Shown: positions 34,300 to 46,580, numbered from the stretch's first letter. The stretch: DNA of 64,000 nucleotides from Piezodorus guildinii (GCA_023052935.1 CM041297.1:105887563-105951562); one strand, 5' to 3'. Notes: generated from the sequence alone by a model not told the origin. Numbers and translations: made by a program.

Positions 34300-34944
34300 C
34301 ATTGCATCTTGCTTTGTTAATTTTATCCTGTAGATGTAAAATATTCTGTTGGGAAGCTATAGAATTTAGAAAATAAATTACCCTATACTCGAAATTATAA
34401 AAGTTGATGGAAAAGGATGAAAAGTCAATAAAACTAACTGATTGTAGATAATTATATAATATATTATTTTAATAAGGAAAAAAAAGAAAAGAAAAAGAAA
34501 GACATTTTGTTGAAAAATTTTATTTTCGATATTTAAATAAGTAATTCCTATGGTTTATCATTGGTATTTTCTTTACTGATCCGTTTATTAGTTTGATATG
34601 TGGTGTTATGATTCCTTTTTAATTATTTACTGATCTAAGTGTAATATTACTATTATTTCTTCATTTGTCTATTTCAATTTATAATATTTGCAACTCTGCT
34701 GACGGAGTAATCCAAAGCAAGAATGTTTTTATTTTGTATTTATAGAAAAAAAAAAAAAATAAAATAAATGTATTATATTAATAAACATTTATATATTATT
34801 ATTATAGATTATTTAATGATCTACATGTTTCTATCGAAACTCAATGTAATTAATTCTTAAAAGTTTACCTCTAAATATATTTAAAAATTCTTAAATTGAT
34901 TTTTACAACGGTGGTAATTAAAAGTCGTATGTTGCGCGCACCAG
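34300..34944 (+). mobile_element. Helentron-like element H5
   Basis: A 3' portion of the family ending AAAGTCGTATGTTGCGCGCACCAG with a T run. The hairpin is weakened by one change (GTATG against CGCAC). The left part is diverged and its end is not clear. Confidence 0.55.
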
Positions 34945-35455
34945 TTTTTTTTAAACTTATTTACAAGATTTTACTTCAAGCCATCCATTATTAACCAATG
35001 AATTGAATATGCATGACTTGAAATTAAAACCGTTAAGGTTTTGAAACATTTTTTTTTCCGGTCCCTTTAAGAATTTCTCAAGATGCTAGAGCTACTTTTT
35101 CTCCCTCGGTATGCATATTACAGAAGACTGAAGACAATGTTTGCGGTGATATTAATGCCGGTAACAATAATAAAGTCCTGAGCCCTAAGGACTGTTTGCT
35201 AAGAGTTCCGCTCTGCTCCGGCAATTCCTCGCCTACAAATAATCGCTGCTAATTTGCTCCGGCTGCAAACAGAACCAGACCCTCTCTTACCCTCCTCTTT
35301 GCTTGTTCAGTTTTAATTTTCTTCGGCTAACCGGGAATTGTTTCAGTACAAACAGTTAATAATAAATTAATCCAATCTCTCTTAGAAAGAGTCTAAAAAG
35401 ATCCTAATTTAAATTTATAGGTCCTGTTCCAAAGAGAAATTTCGTTATTTGCACT
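34945..35455. other. GC-richer island without ORFs
   Basis: 35060-35345 is non-repetitive and less A+T-rich, with CTCCGGC-type words repeated. Candidate regulatory DNA; nothing coding was seen. Confidence 0.35.
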
Positions 35456-36282
35456 GATGTATTTTTTTCTCCGTCGGTGGTTCCCAGTCATTCTGGAATA
35501 TCCGGAAAAGAGCAAGTTGACAAAGCAGCAGCAGAGGCTCATTCGTCAGTAATAACGCCCTCCTATGTCCCACCATCAGAGTTATTTAAACCACTCAAGG
35601 CAAATATCTTAAATGAATGGCATTAGGCCTGGAATATATTGCGGAATAACAAACTTAAAGACATCAAACCCACTGTCAGCTCCTGGGCCGCATCTTCCAG
35701 AAATTGTTATCACCCGCCTGAGGATAGGGTACTGCCCCTCACCCATGAGTATCTCATCACAAGAAAAAATCCACCTCAATATAATCACTGTAAAGTGACT
35801 TTCACGGGAGTCATATTTTTGATGACTCTCCACCGTACAGGAGAGAAATTGAAAAATGTGGCGAACCACACCAGGTCTCTGAGGCTTTGAGCGATAATGA
35901 AGAAACTATTACCAGCACCATCAAATTGATATAGAATATTCGTTTGTTTCAGCAAATATAACTTATCTAATATATTTTTTATCTTTTCTTCATTATAAAG
36001 TATAACCTAAAATTTATTTTTTTAAATTATTATTATTATTGATGTTATTTATTTATTTTGCGTTCTTTATTTTAGTAGTATTAATTATTAATGTTATATC
36101 ATTATTATTTATTTAATTTTTTTCTTATATTAAGTATCTTATATATTTATTTTAATATTATATTTATTATTTTCTTTATAAATCGTTTGTCTTATATATT
36201 TTTTTTTTAAGGTGGAAGGGCGATAATAAGTAGTTTCATGCCCTTAAAATTAAAACAACAACTACAACTAATAAAAAAAAAA
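35456..36282 (+). pseudogene. I-like LINE tail with RNase H remnant
   Basis: 5'-truncated LINE of an RNase H-bearing clade. From 35456 one frame reads VVPSHSGISGKEQVDKAAAEA, the last RNase H motif (usually W.P.H.GI.GNE.AD..A). After a single TAG at 35623-35625 it continues RVLPLTHEYLITRKNPPQYNHC, the LTH.YL..R..PP.C..C region typical of I/Outcast-type C-termini. A ~390-bp A+T-rich 3' UTR leads to a terminal block with ATGCCCTTAAAATTAAAAC and ten A. The Cys cluster has partly decayed. Confidence 0.78.
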
Positions 36283-36284
36283 TA

Positions 36285-36480
36285 CGTTTGTCCCCCGTCC
36301 GCGGCTTTTCTCCGAAACTATTGGAACGATGTTTTTGGATACTAGGCACAAAAATAGTAGCGCATCCAACGATGATCCTAAAATCTAGACGTTGATATTG
36401 GCCTATTATTTTTAAAATAGCAGCCGCTTAAATATTATTTAATTCAATAACTCACTTTTTTTTAAGATTGAAGAGAGAAA
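36285..36480 (+). repeat. Dispersed repeat M fragment
   Basis: CCGCGGCTTTTCTCCGAAAC, then AGGCACAAAAATAGTAGCGC, CCAACGATGATCCTAAAATC and TAGACGTTGATATTGG, closely matching 58000-58120. The sequence style resembles Helitron-type repeats, but no terminus is defined. Confidence 0.55.
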
Positions 36481-36496
36481 AATTATTAGAGTTTTA

Positions 36497-36690
36497 ATCA
36501 GATATATTTAAAGTGTCTAATATAAAGAGAATGTTTGTAGAATGGATGATCGAATCGAAGTGCCAAATTATTTAGGTTAGTACAATCTAGACTATAGAAT
36601 ACAATCAAGAAGCAAAAAACAGGTTTTTTGTATGTGGAAAATGTGACATCACAAAATTTTGAAGAAAATGCTTAGTAAAACATTTAGTAT
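36497..36690 (-). repeat. Inverted copy of the 37264-38290 duplication unit
   Basis: This block (GAATGTTTGTAGAATGGATG, GGTTAGTACAATCTAGAC and AGGTTTTTTGTATGTGG) is the reverse complement of parts of 37560-37720 and 38095-38260. Confidence 0.8.
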
Positions 36691-36714
36691 TAATAACAAA
36701 AAGCTATGCTTATG

Positions 36715-37254
36715 TAGTGAATTTGATTATTAGTTAAATAAAGCTTTTAGAAAAAATACTATTCCCTACAAAAGCTTTTAAAAGTTTAAAGTGCCAAAGG
36801 TCGCGGGTTCAAACCTACGGGTGGCCCTAGGATTTTTTAATGGGAGTAAAAAATCCTTAGCTATGCCGTCCTTCGGAGGGGACGTTAAAGGTTGGTCCCG
36901 AGCCTGTGCGATGTCAGGTACTCGTTAAAGATCCCTATCCTAATAAAACCTTGATAGGCAAAATTTATGACTCTCACTGTAGCATCGTCCGATTAGCCAT
37001 AGTAGCATAAAGTGACGTTAAACGAATAAACCAACAAACAAAGTTAATACAGAGTGATGAAAAACCGATAAAACTAAGTGATTATTTTAGATAATAATAT
37101 AATAGATTTTTTATTAAAACACATGTTTCTATAGAAATTTTATTTAACTAATATTTTAATGCTTTCGCTCATTTTTATCTCTTACTGTAATTGAAAATTC
37201 TTTACTCGATTCTAAAAACAGAGATAAGTGAAAGTCGTGTATTGCCCGCACCAG
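36715..37254 (+). mobile_element. Helentron-like element H6, split by a SINE
   Basis: The 3' part of the repeat family ends GATAAGTGAAAGTCGTG then TATTGCCCGCACCAG at 37254. A family 2 SINE (36786-37042) has inserted into it; repeat sequence resumes with ATACAGAGTGATGAAAAACC. Confidence 0.55.
36786..37042 (+). mobile_element. tRNA-derived SINE, family 2 (5'-truncated)
   Basis: Plus-strand copy beginning just before box B (GGTCGCGGGTTCAAACC). It continues through CTATGCCGTCCTTCGGAGGG and GTAGCATCGTCCGATTAGCC to an AATAAACCAACAAACAAAG tail. Box A is missing, so it could not be transcribed from its own promoter. Confidence 0.85.
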
Positions 37255-37263
37255 ATTCGTTTT

Positions 37264-38290
37264 TATCCAATACCAATTATATTTTAAATATTGCTTGATT
37301 TTACTTATAAAACTAGCTTATTGATATATCCGATTGTATGGCCCAATTCTTCTTTATAAGTAGGAATATCATCTTTTTTAATTACCACAAAAAAATAATA
37401 ATAATTTAAAAAATTGTGATAATAAAACTGTGATGAAAAAAAAAAGTTTAATGACAATGATAACAAAGCATGAACTATGCCCATTTAACTAATAATCAAA
37501 TTTACTGCATTAGCAAAATAGCTTTTTTTGAATAATAGTATATATTTTACTTAGTATCGTATTTTCTTCAAAATTTTGTGGTCACATTTTCCACATACAA
37601 AAAACCTATTTCTTGCTTCTGGATTGTATTCTATAGTCTAGATTGTACTAACCTTAATAATTTGGCTCTTCGTTTATCATCCATTCTATAGACATTCTCT
37701 TTATTTTAGATACTTCCAATATATCTGATCATACTCCCACATTACCTAGGAGGTTTAATACTGGAGTTTTTATATTCACCCAATACCAATTATTTCTTTC
37801 ATATTGCTTAATTTTACTTATGAAATCTAGCTAATAAGCTATAATCAATAGATAGGTCCGATTGTTTGCTACAATTCTACTTTATAAGTCAGAATGTTAT
37901 CTGTTTCATATACCCCAAAAAAAAAAAAAAATAATAATAATAAATAATATAATAAGATAATGATGAATATTCATAAAAATGTATAAAATGCAAACAAAAA
38001 TATATAAAGATACTGAAAACAAGGTATGGACTCTGTTTATTTAACTAATATTGAAATTCACTACATAAGCACTTATTAAATATTTGACTAAGTATTTTCT
38101 TCAAAATTTTGTGATGTCACATTTTCCACATACAAAAAACCTGTTTCTTGCTTCTGGATTGTATTCTATAGTCTAGATTGTACTAACCTTAATTATTTGG
38201 CCCTTTGTTTATCATCCATTCTACAGACATTCTCTTTATATTAGACACTTTAAATATATCTGATCATACTCCCATATCATCTCAAATTAT
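37264..38290 (+). repeat. Diverged tandem duplication, unit about 515-535 bp
   Basis: Unit 1 (37264-37770) and unit 2 (37777-38290) share CCAATACCAATTAT starts, a CAAAAAAA(A/T)AATAATAAT run and the long block with TCAAAATTTTGTG...ACATTTTCCACATAC and GATTGTATTCTATAGTCTAG. Offsets between equivalent points are 513-533 bp. A third, inverted copy is at 36497-36690. No coding. Confidence 0.8.
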
Positions 38291-39469
38291 TTCGTTTTCA
38301 ACACAGCTTCTCTTAGTTTTGCCAATTATACCTCTAGAGAATATCATCATAGCTTCATTATTAAAGAATAATTAATTGCATTGAAAAATTAATAACAATA
38401 AGTGGCTGAATAGAAATAAGATTCAATTTGAATTCTTTGGAGTAGGCGATGGATGGTCACGTAAAATGAAACACCAGCGGTTTTTAACGAAATCAGAATC
38501 ACTAATTGACCATCAGTCGTTCAAGTTAGGCGATAAAAACTTTCCTCATTTCAATCGGTTTACTTAATACCCTAAGGCCATATCCCAGGTCGTTGAAAGG
38601 CCCCTATGGGATGAAATAACCACCCTCGGCCATAATTGTGCCGGTCGTCCTACTTTCAAAATAACTCGTTCCCAATAACAATTAAAAGTTATACCCTGCA
38701 CTTGCCGGGAAATGAGTTTTCCCAGGTTTTCCCCCAAGTGCTCTCGGATAGCTCTACGAAATGAAAAATCCCCGGCTAAGGTAGATGGAAATCACTTTGG
38801 AAGTGGAGGGTTAATACGGACCAGTAATCCCGCCGAGGATGAGTGGACTAATATGAGCAATATGTGCCCCGTAATTGACTGTTTGGAATGCCCTGCCCAT
38901 ATGTGCTCCCCGAGCAACAAGTGGCACGAGGCAAATATATTCGCTCCATTGATCTCCGATACTGCTCCTTTATAGGCTTCTTTAGTGGTCCCCATCACGT
39001 TCCAACTACTTAGTATATTATTATTCCTTTTCCGGAACAGAACCGGTATTCATCACCAATACAATTTATTTTGAATATTATTTAGTTATCTGTATAGTGA
39101 CTATTAAAATGTTCTCCAAAAATCAAAGTATAAATAATGTAAAATAGCCCGTAAACATAAGAAAGAATATCCAGGATTATCTTTCTCATATCATAACAGA
39201 CTCTATGTCTAAATTAAACCGCATAACTAAATCATTTATATCACTTGGTAACTGCTATGTGCGGTTGCTAACAAAGCAATAACAGGTTATATAACAAACA
39301 AGATAGGTTATTATACTTATTACCGATATATTTTAACCAGAAGGGGTCGTCATGAAAATAATACATGAAATAATATAGTAAGGTATTACGGCCAAAGGTG
39401 TGATAAAACACTCTTTTACATCAAAAGAAGTATATTTTTTATTTAACTTTATTACAGTACATTCAAATA
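38291..39469. other. Intergenic DNA with the largest GC-rich island
   Basis: 38440-39060 is non-repetitive and G+C-richer. ORFs of 87 (plus, 38712-38975) and 68 codons (minus) overlap and show no known motif, although the plus frame has several Cys and Pro. More likely a conserved non-coding element than a gene; the rest is A+T-rich. Confidence 0.4.
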
Positions 39470-39737
39470 AGTGCTAGTCTCGCACGTCAAGGTTGTGAGT
39501 TTGAATCCCAGTCCCGGCGGGACTTTTATAAGCATATACTTAAATAGGGATCCACTCACAGCCTCTCCCCCGGGTATGTGAGACCCGTCAGCTTACTGAT
39601 GACTACTCAGAAAAATAGATGTAGGGAGTGATGACCCTGCCCTTTATAATTTCATCCAGAAACATGATGAGCATGTTCTTCCTGGAGAATTTACAACACG
39701 CGTACAAGGGCCTACACGGCCTGTCGTGCCAGAGAAA
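39470..39737 (+). mobile_element. tRNA-derived SINE, family 1 (5'-truncated)
   Basis: Starts in the anticodon region (GTGCTAGTCTCGCACG), keeps box B (GGTTGTGAGTTTGAATCCC) and the body (GGGTATGTGAGACCCGTCAG, GGCCTGTCGTGCC). Clearly diverged from the 23242 copy. Confidence 0.85.
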
Positions 39738-40282
39738 AGAAGCACCTCAAATTATTCACTATAAATAATACTGTATCAATAGACCATCATCTCAATCAAC
39801 CACATAATAACATAAGCATAAGATTCAATTTCTGATTAATAAATGAAAGAAAAAAATACAAAAACTTTCTCAATTAAAGAAAAAATACAAAAAGTCTAAC
39901 ACAATAATATAAGTTTGATCCTTTAATTAGCATAGCGTCTACTATTTTCTGTATAAATTCCAATATTTCTTAAAAAATGAGTTTTGTTAGTTATACATTT
40001 AAAAAAGATTTCTTAGTAAGTTTGGTATAATATTCTTCAATAGAAGATACCTCCTACTTTTAAATTTAATATAGTAGTGATAACTTCTATCACATTTATT
40101 TTGGAGAAACAAAAGTGTAATTTTCCAATCAATATGACATTGTTAGAAAAATAACTCCCCTCTCCTCCTCTCTAACGAAAATCCTGTCTAGGCTTTTCAT
40201 TGCATCTAAGGTTTGGTAGCATGTATCTAAGGCCACATATAATCCATATCTAAGTTTAATTAATTAATAATAATAATATTAA

Positions 40283-40285
<3 letters not shown>
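39738..40285. other. AT-rich DNA, no feature seen
   Basis: No motif was recognised. Confidence 0.5.

Positions 40286-40360
<75 letters not shown>
40286..40360. repeat. (TA)n microsatellite, left part
   Basis: An alternating TA tract that continues at 40645-40702 on the far side of a SINE, so the SINE landed inside one microsatellite. Confidence 0.95.
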
Positions 40361-40362
<2 letters not shown>

Positions 40363-40641
40363 GAAGCTCGTGGCTGAGTGGCTAGCGCGCTAGTTTCTCA
40401 TGCTACAGGTTGCGAATTCGAATCCCAGGTCCCGGCGGGGCTTTTATAATGATATAATTAAATGGGGTTTCACTCGCAGCCTCTCCCCCGGGTATGTGAG
40501 ACCCGTCAGCCAAATGGTGGCCACTCACAAAATTAGGCGTAGGGAGTGATGACCCTACTTCTACGAATTTCATCGTAAAATGCGAGTGTAATCTCTCAGA
40601 TCACACGGCGAGGCCCAGGGCCTGCACGGCCTGTCACGCCA

Positions 40642-40644
<3 letters not shown>
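40361..40644 (+). mobile_element. tRNA-derived SINE, family 1, in a microsatellite
   Basis: A full-length copy starting GGGAAGCTCGTGGCTGAGTG, with box B GGTTGCGAATTCGAATCCC and ending CACGCCACTG. TA repeats directly abut both ends, so the target duplication is hidden in the tract. Together with 48573 it is one of the best-preserved copies. Confidence 0.92.

Positions 40645-40702
<58 letters not shown>
40645..40702. repeat. (TA)n microsatellite, right part
   Basis: Continuation of the TA tract after the SINE. Confidence 0.95.
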
Positions 40703-40709
<7 letters not shown>

Positions 40710-41537
40710 TTTGTATTGTGTGTGTGTGTATTTCTAACGTATGTGTTGAAATAAAACGTAAACAAAGAATCTTGTCTAATATTAGAACTAATATCACCAT
40801 AAAAATGATAACATAATATTTTTTTAATAAAATGAAAAATTTAGATATTTTATTTGTTTATTTATTTGATAATTATTTGTTATTGATATATGTTTTTCTT
40901 TCTTTCCCTATTTATTTTTTTTTTCATTTATTGCTTTATTTAATTTTTTTTAGTTTATAATTTTTAAACTTCTCTATTTTATTGTTTTAATTTATAAAAT
41001 GATTTTTTAGAATTATGATATTGATAATGACCTAGGTGTTTTGCGCCGTTAACATATAGCGGAATTCAAAACTTATCGTAGTTATAATTCGTTTAACTAT
41101 TTAGGTCATTTCGAACTACTATAATTACGAATCTTAATTAATTATTTCGACTCTCTAGGAAATAATGAAATTCATATTTTAGTGGAAAATGTAAAGGTTA
41201 AATGGCTAAGAGCGTTCATTTAATTCCATCCCTGGCAGCTGACCTCCCTCAGTTCCACTCTACTCGTTCAATTGATTTATTTAATATTATACAAAAGGGA
41301 TTGAAATATAGATGTATTCAGGAAAAAGGGAATTGCTAAAATAGCATTGTAAAGACCTCCTTGCTTTCAGCTGACTTCGACTAATTATTAATTCACTGAT
41401 GAATCCCTCAACCGGGAGAGACATACATTGGGCTTGGCAATTTACAATTGGGATAAACCTTTGAATGTTTGAATGATAGAAGAATAGCGGCTTGTATATT
41501 TAAAAAGGTCTCTTTGTCATGGCTGTTAGGCAAGCCT
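40703..41537. other. AT-rich DNA, no gene seen
   Basis: A short (GT)n near 40715-40730, then A+T-rich DNA. 41200-41420 is slightly richer in G+C without ORFs. Confidence 0.5.
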
Positions 41538-41547
41538 TTTATAAAGT

Positions 41548-43565
41548 TATTTATTACAAAACAAAAAAATTTGACATAAAATTTAATTTGCCCATCTGCA
41601 TTTCTTTTGCAATAAGCAAATTTGTGGACTGCTGAAGCAGCGGCTCATCATAGCAGAGTTCGTTAAGTGATCAGCATATCTCTTGGCCACCGCCTGCGTA
41701 GTCGTCGGGGTGGGCTGTAAGGATTCGTAGAGCATTTTAATGTTTCTGTAAGAGGGTTGGTGTTGTATGTTAGTCTTTGGTGGAAGTTATTGTATTGTTC
41801 TGTAGCAGTGGCTGAAATAGTCGGAATGTTTAAGTCGTTATGTATAACGTCATTTGTTACGTAGAACGGTGCGTCCACTATTTTGCGCAGCACTTTCGAC
41901 TGAAAGGACTGTATTCTTTGGATACTTGTTGGTTTGGCAGAGCCCCACAGTTCTATCCCGTATGTCCAGATTGGTTTTAGCAAAACTTTGTAAAGAGTTA
42001 GTTTGTTGGTTAATGATAATTTAGAGCGTCTGTCAAGTAATCTAGATAAAAGACCGTATCGTCTGTTGAGTTCTTTGCGTTTTTGTCGAAGTGGGTACTC
42101 CAGGTCAGTCTTTTGTCCAAGTGAATACCTAAATATCGAATTTCGTCGGAAGGCGGAATAGGAATATTATTAAAGTTAATGGGAGGAGAAGGTTTGTGGT
42201 TCAGGGTGAACACTACATGAGCACTCTTGGACTCGTTCATCTTTATTTTCCATCTAGAAGCCCAAGCAGAAATTTCATCAAGGTGGTTTTGGAGGGATAT
42301 TGCCGCTTGTAAAGGATCCTTATCTGAACAAAGAACAGCTGTATCATCAGCAAAAGTAGCCAAAAGAGTCCTATTGTGCTGGGGAAGATCTGACATATAA
42401 ATGTTAAACAATATTGGTCCTAAAACACTGCCCTGAGGTACACCTGCCTTAATTTGCTGAATGTCTGAGAGTTCGGTCCCGACTTTGACAGAAAAATGTC
42501 TATCGGAAAGGTATGAAAGGAATATTAAATAGAACGTAGGTGGAAGTAAAATTTTCAGTTTGCAAAGCAATCCTTCGTGCCAAACCTTGTCGAAAGCCTG
42601 ACTAATGTCAAGGAAAACACCTGGACAATATTTTTTTGACTCTAGTGAATTTGAAATGAAATCAACTAAACGATGAGATTGTTGTATAGTGAATGATGTT
42701 TTTTAAAGCCGAACTGATGATTGGGTATAAACTTTAATATTTCAAGAGAATCTAAACGGTGAAGAAGTATTTTTTCGAATAATTTTGAGAACGAAGGAAG
42801 AAGGCTGATCGGGCGATAGGAATTTAAACAGTCTGAGGATTTATTTGGTTTTAGCACCATGATAACTTCTGAATATTTCCACAAGACTGGAAAATACGTG
42901 ATTTTGAAAATTGAATTATAAATATTGGTTAAAAAAAGGATTGCTTTCCATGGTAAATTTTTAATAATGAAATTCGTAATTAAGTCAAACCCTGGAGCTT
43001 TATTGTTCGGCAAGCTCTTAATAATATCACGAACTTCGTACGGATGAATTGCTTTTGGAGGTAATGTCATTGGTAAGGGCACGTTAAGGTGGGATTGAAC
43101 AAGAGTTGTACATAGTCTGTCATTAATATCATCATGAGTTTTAAAAGTCCCACTGAGATGGTTAGCAAACAATTGAGCTTTTTGTGCGTCTGATTTTGCC
43201 CAAGAACCGTCAGGATATCGAAGCGGATGAGAAACTTCGTGATGTTGGAGTATCCGTTTGGTCAAATTCCATAATGGTTTCTCACCAGTCGATGTACGTT
43301 TCAAGAAGTTATTAAAGTTTTCAGTTTTTGAACGTCTTATTTCCTCTTTAAGCTGACGTGTTAGTTTATTAAAATTATGTCTGTCCGATGGGTAACGAGT
43401 CTGTTGCCATAATTTTCTAGCTTTTCTTTTCAGGATAACAAGGTGACGAACACCTGGAGGGAGATAATTTTGTTGGTGTCTGTCTGTCGTTTTCTTGGGC
43501 AGATTAGAATCCCAGGCGGACTTTTGAATGGTTCGCGTTAGGTTTATATTTATATAGGTTTATAG
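41548..43565 (-). pseudogene. 5'-truncated Jockey LINE ORF2, family C, frameshifted
   Basis: A minus-strand copy flanked by a 10-bp match TTTATAAAGT (41538-41547, 43566-43575) that I read as its target duplication. The code enters after the endonuclease (TIQKSAWDSNLPKK). It contains SYRPISLLPSFSKLF, HQFGFKKHHS, AGVPQGSVLGP, FADDTAVL, RYLGIHLDKRLTW and KPIWTYGIELWG, ending RRLRRRWPRDMLIT at 41663. Frameshifts near 42690 (after KKHHS) and near 42085 (after THFDK) break it. Reverse-transcriptase motifs are otherwise intact. The tail is not a clear poly(A), unlike families A and B. Confidence 0.88.
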
Positions 43566-43781
43566 TTTATAAAGTATAAAGGATTTTTGGAAAAGATAAT
43601 ATTTATCAACAATGGGAACAGGGAAAAAAATGTACTGTCTTGCATGCTATAGTGCATTTTACAATTTAATGTATATTTATTGGGTTTTAAATTGGCTTAA
43701 TTGGCCAATAATGTTAAAATATTCAATATAAATGATTAGTTAAGGTGCTCTTATGCATCAGTTTCAACCAAGATTCTTCTT

Positions 43782-44009
43782 TTGTTCAAAACGAAAGAGA
43801 AAAAAATTCATTTTCGTCATTTAATAATTAATTATCTCGGGAAACGAATACCCGCTGCCCAGAGGGTTAAAGAAATTTGCATTGCGTGTTGCGATGCCCT
43901 AGGAGAAAGCACCGTCCGTAAGTGGTTTGCTGGCACAGAACTGCACTTTTCTCTTAGAAGACGCAAAGTACTTGGGTTGCTCGGAAAGGTTCTGACAGCA
44001 CGGAATTAA
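43782..44009 (+). pseudogene. Mariner transposase N-terminal fragment
   Basis: A 75-codon ORF reading IHFRHLIINYLGKRIPAAQR, VKEICIACCDALGESTVRKW and FAG. The FRH...Y...K...A...ICA....A..E.T.RKWFA pattern is the mariner N-terminal helix-turn-helix region, from a different subfamily than the two deleted mariners. The rest of the protein and the terminal repeats were not found. The ORF's start codon is probably fortuitous. Confidence 0.72.
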
Positions 44010-44103
44010 AAAATCACCTGAAAGATGGTGACATTTAATAGATCAAAATACATCATATATAATTGATTGAAAATATTTTCAAGAATTTGAAGTTTTGATT
44101 TAA

Positions 44104-44383
44104 TTTATTTATTTAACGTCACTTTATACTACAATGCCTAATCGGACGATGCTACATTGGGAGTCTGAAATTTTGCCTATCTAGGTTTTATTAGGATAGG
44201 GATCTTTAACGAGTACCTGACATCGCACAGGCTCGGGACCACCTTTTAACGTCCCCTCCGAAGAACGGCATAGATAAGGGTTTTTTAGTCTCATTAAAAA
44301 TCCTAGGTCCAACAGCGGGTTTAAACCACGTGACCTTTGACATAGTAGGCTGTTATGCTAACCACCCAGCTACAAGTGATCCC
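44104..44383 (-). mobile_element. tRNA-derived SINE, family 2
   Basis: A minus-strand copy with a perfect 15-bp duplication GAAGTTTTGATTTAA (44089-44103, 44384-44398). It carries the same boxes and body as 9362-9626; box B has drifted (GGTTTAAACC), suggesting it is no longer transcribed efficiently. Confidence 0.9.
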
Positions 44384-44398
44384 GAAGTTTTGATTTAA

Positions 44399-46568
44399 AT
44401 TCACTAGTTATGATCTCTACCGACTTATTTTACAACCCAATGTATTTGTGTATGTATATATTAACACTAATACAATTATTAATCCTCAAATCAGAGAAAC
44501 ATAACCACTATTTTTATAGCTAGTAGTTATATGTGTTGGCTGGTTGAGAATCTTCTGTACACTTTTGCTTAGAGGTTTGTACGCTTTTTTGAAACCTTTG
44601 AGAACTTTATTTTAATAGAACAAACAAATGGCTATTTCATCAAAATAAATTTAAACATTTGATTACGATTAGGATATATATGTCCCATTGGGTGTCCATG
44701 AATTACCAAATAGTTTTTTTTTCCCCATTGAAAACATGTATATGGCTGTCCCACTGGTATTCTTGACCCCTTGAACCTCTAGTGCCGGCTGACACTGCTA
44801 CATACTCACTACAGGAGTTATTTATTACCTCTTATCTAATATAACCTGTTTTTTGTTGGTTGTGTTTTTTATATTTTTGGTAGGCATTGAGGGAAACAGT
44901 TGAAAAAAAAAATTAGGACAACATCTTTTGTGTTTTTTCTGCTGATTTAGTATTGTGGTAAGTTAAAGTGTTTTACAGCTTATCACACTTGACAAATACT
45001 TTTATGAGGCCTAATTTTTCTTTTTAAATTAGAATGTAGTTTTTATATATATATCCTTTCATAAAGTTTGTTGATATCTGGTAAAATTCTATTATCTTAA
45101 AGTTAATCTTTTTTTTTATTTATTTATTTTATTTATTTTTTTTTTTTTGAGAGTGAGAGAAAAATACCATTTGTACAAAAGTAACCGGCTAGAAAATAGC
45201 AATGGAATAATATGACCTACCCATGAAATACCACTGGGGCATATATGATATGTCCTACCGGTTTCGCCTCTTCCTCCAAATCAGAAAATTGGTTTTCTTC
45301 GTTTTTAAACTTAAAAGAAGGTACCTGAGAAGGAAAAAATCACAATAAAAAAATTAATAATGGGTAATCAAAGGGTTAAACACTGGCAATGGAGTCCTCC
45401 AGGTAGCCAAGACAACGACACAACCAAGAAGAGTAAATTGGTACCCTTTGTAGTTTTTTTGCCCTCAAAAAATTATCAAATAGTTTCTATATCGAATTGA
45501 ATTGATTTTAATAAAAATGTCGATATTATTAAGAGTTATTATCGCGCTTTTATTTTATTTTAATTCTGCGCACATATTTAGTCCTTCTGACCTAAAAATA
45601 TGTAGCAGAACATCTACAGTTCATCCATATTGATTTACAGATGTAACTATTGTGTGAAAATATTTGGTGTAAGCGAATAATCTATTACGTTAAAATAAAT
45701 TAAATGTTTTCCCTATTCCCACTATTTTGAAATTTATAATTTTACATATTTTTAATCATCCTAGGAAAAATTATATTTTTTTTATTCTTGGCGCCATGTA
45801 AAACAATCCTTTCATATTTAAGATTTTTTTTTTTTCGTTTTCATATGGTTCATAAGCTATAGATAAGTTGTTTCTTATATTGCTGTTTATTATCATCGTA
45901 ATTTAAACAGTGCCGAATTATGAAAAACCTATATAAATGAAGCTATTGTACATGATAATGATGATTGTACATGTTATTGTATTGTACTGTACTTTATTCT
46001 ACCTTGGTTTTGATGCAATGTCAGTTAAACTAAGAGGGCCTTAAGATTGCCAGGTCATTCTTAAAAAATCGTTTTCTCTAAAATATATCGATATATTGTT
46101 ACTATTATTGTTAATATTGGAATTATTCATGATTAAATTTAATTATTTGTTTGGCTTTATAAAATGATAACCTCAATAAAACTTCTCAGACTATATTTTC
46201 AAACAAGCGCTTGTTTTATGTATCCCCCCTTCCTTAAGTACGTTAAAAGTTAACATTCGAAGCAGATGTTTAACAAGGGACTTTGAACCTTCTAAATGAC
46301 TTTAAACTTCCGACAAAGCCTCCCTCGCACCCCGGCAGAAAGGTAAACCAAGCCCTTTCAATTAATAAAATCTGCCTGAGAAGGGCGAAACTCCTCTAGG
46401 GTGCATTAAAATTCAACGGGAAGGCCTGGAAAACAATTATAGGCCAAGAGTGTCGGTAATTATTTGATATTAACATAATCTTATTATGGGAGCCGTCCTG
46501 TTTGGCCTGTATAAATAGGACTAATGACCAAGCTCTCTGTCATCAAAATCCCTCCCCCCTTTTCTTCC
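44399..46568. other. Intergenic DNA with possible small inverted-repeat element
   Basis: A motif ATATATGTCCCAnTGGtnTnCATG occurs at 44681-44711 and 44740-44770 (plus) and inverted at 45215-45255, suggesting a MITE of ~570 bp without clear ends. 46200-46510 is a G+C-richer non-repetitive island. No genes. Confidence 0.3.
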
Positions 46569-46580
46569 TACTCTCTATCA

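Noticed and set aside
38712..38998. Overlapping 87- and 68-codon ORFs as a host gene
   Set aside because: Both strands are open over the same island, no domain is recognisable and no splice or start context favours either.
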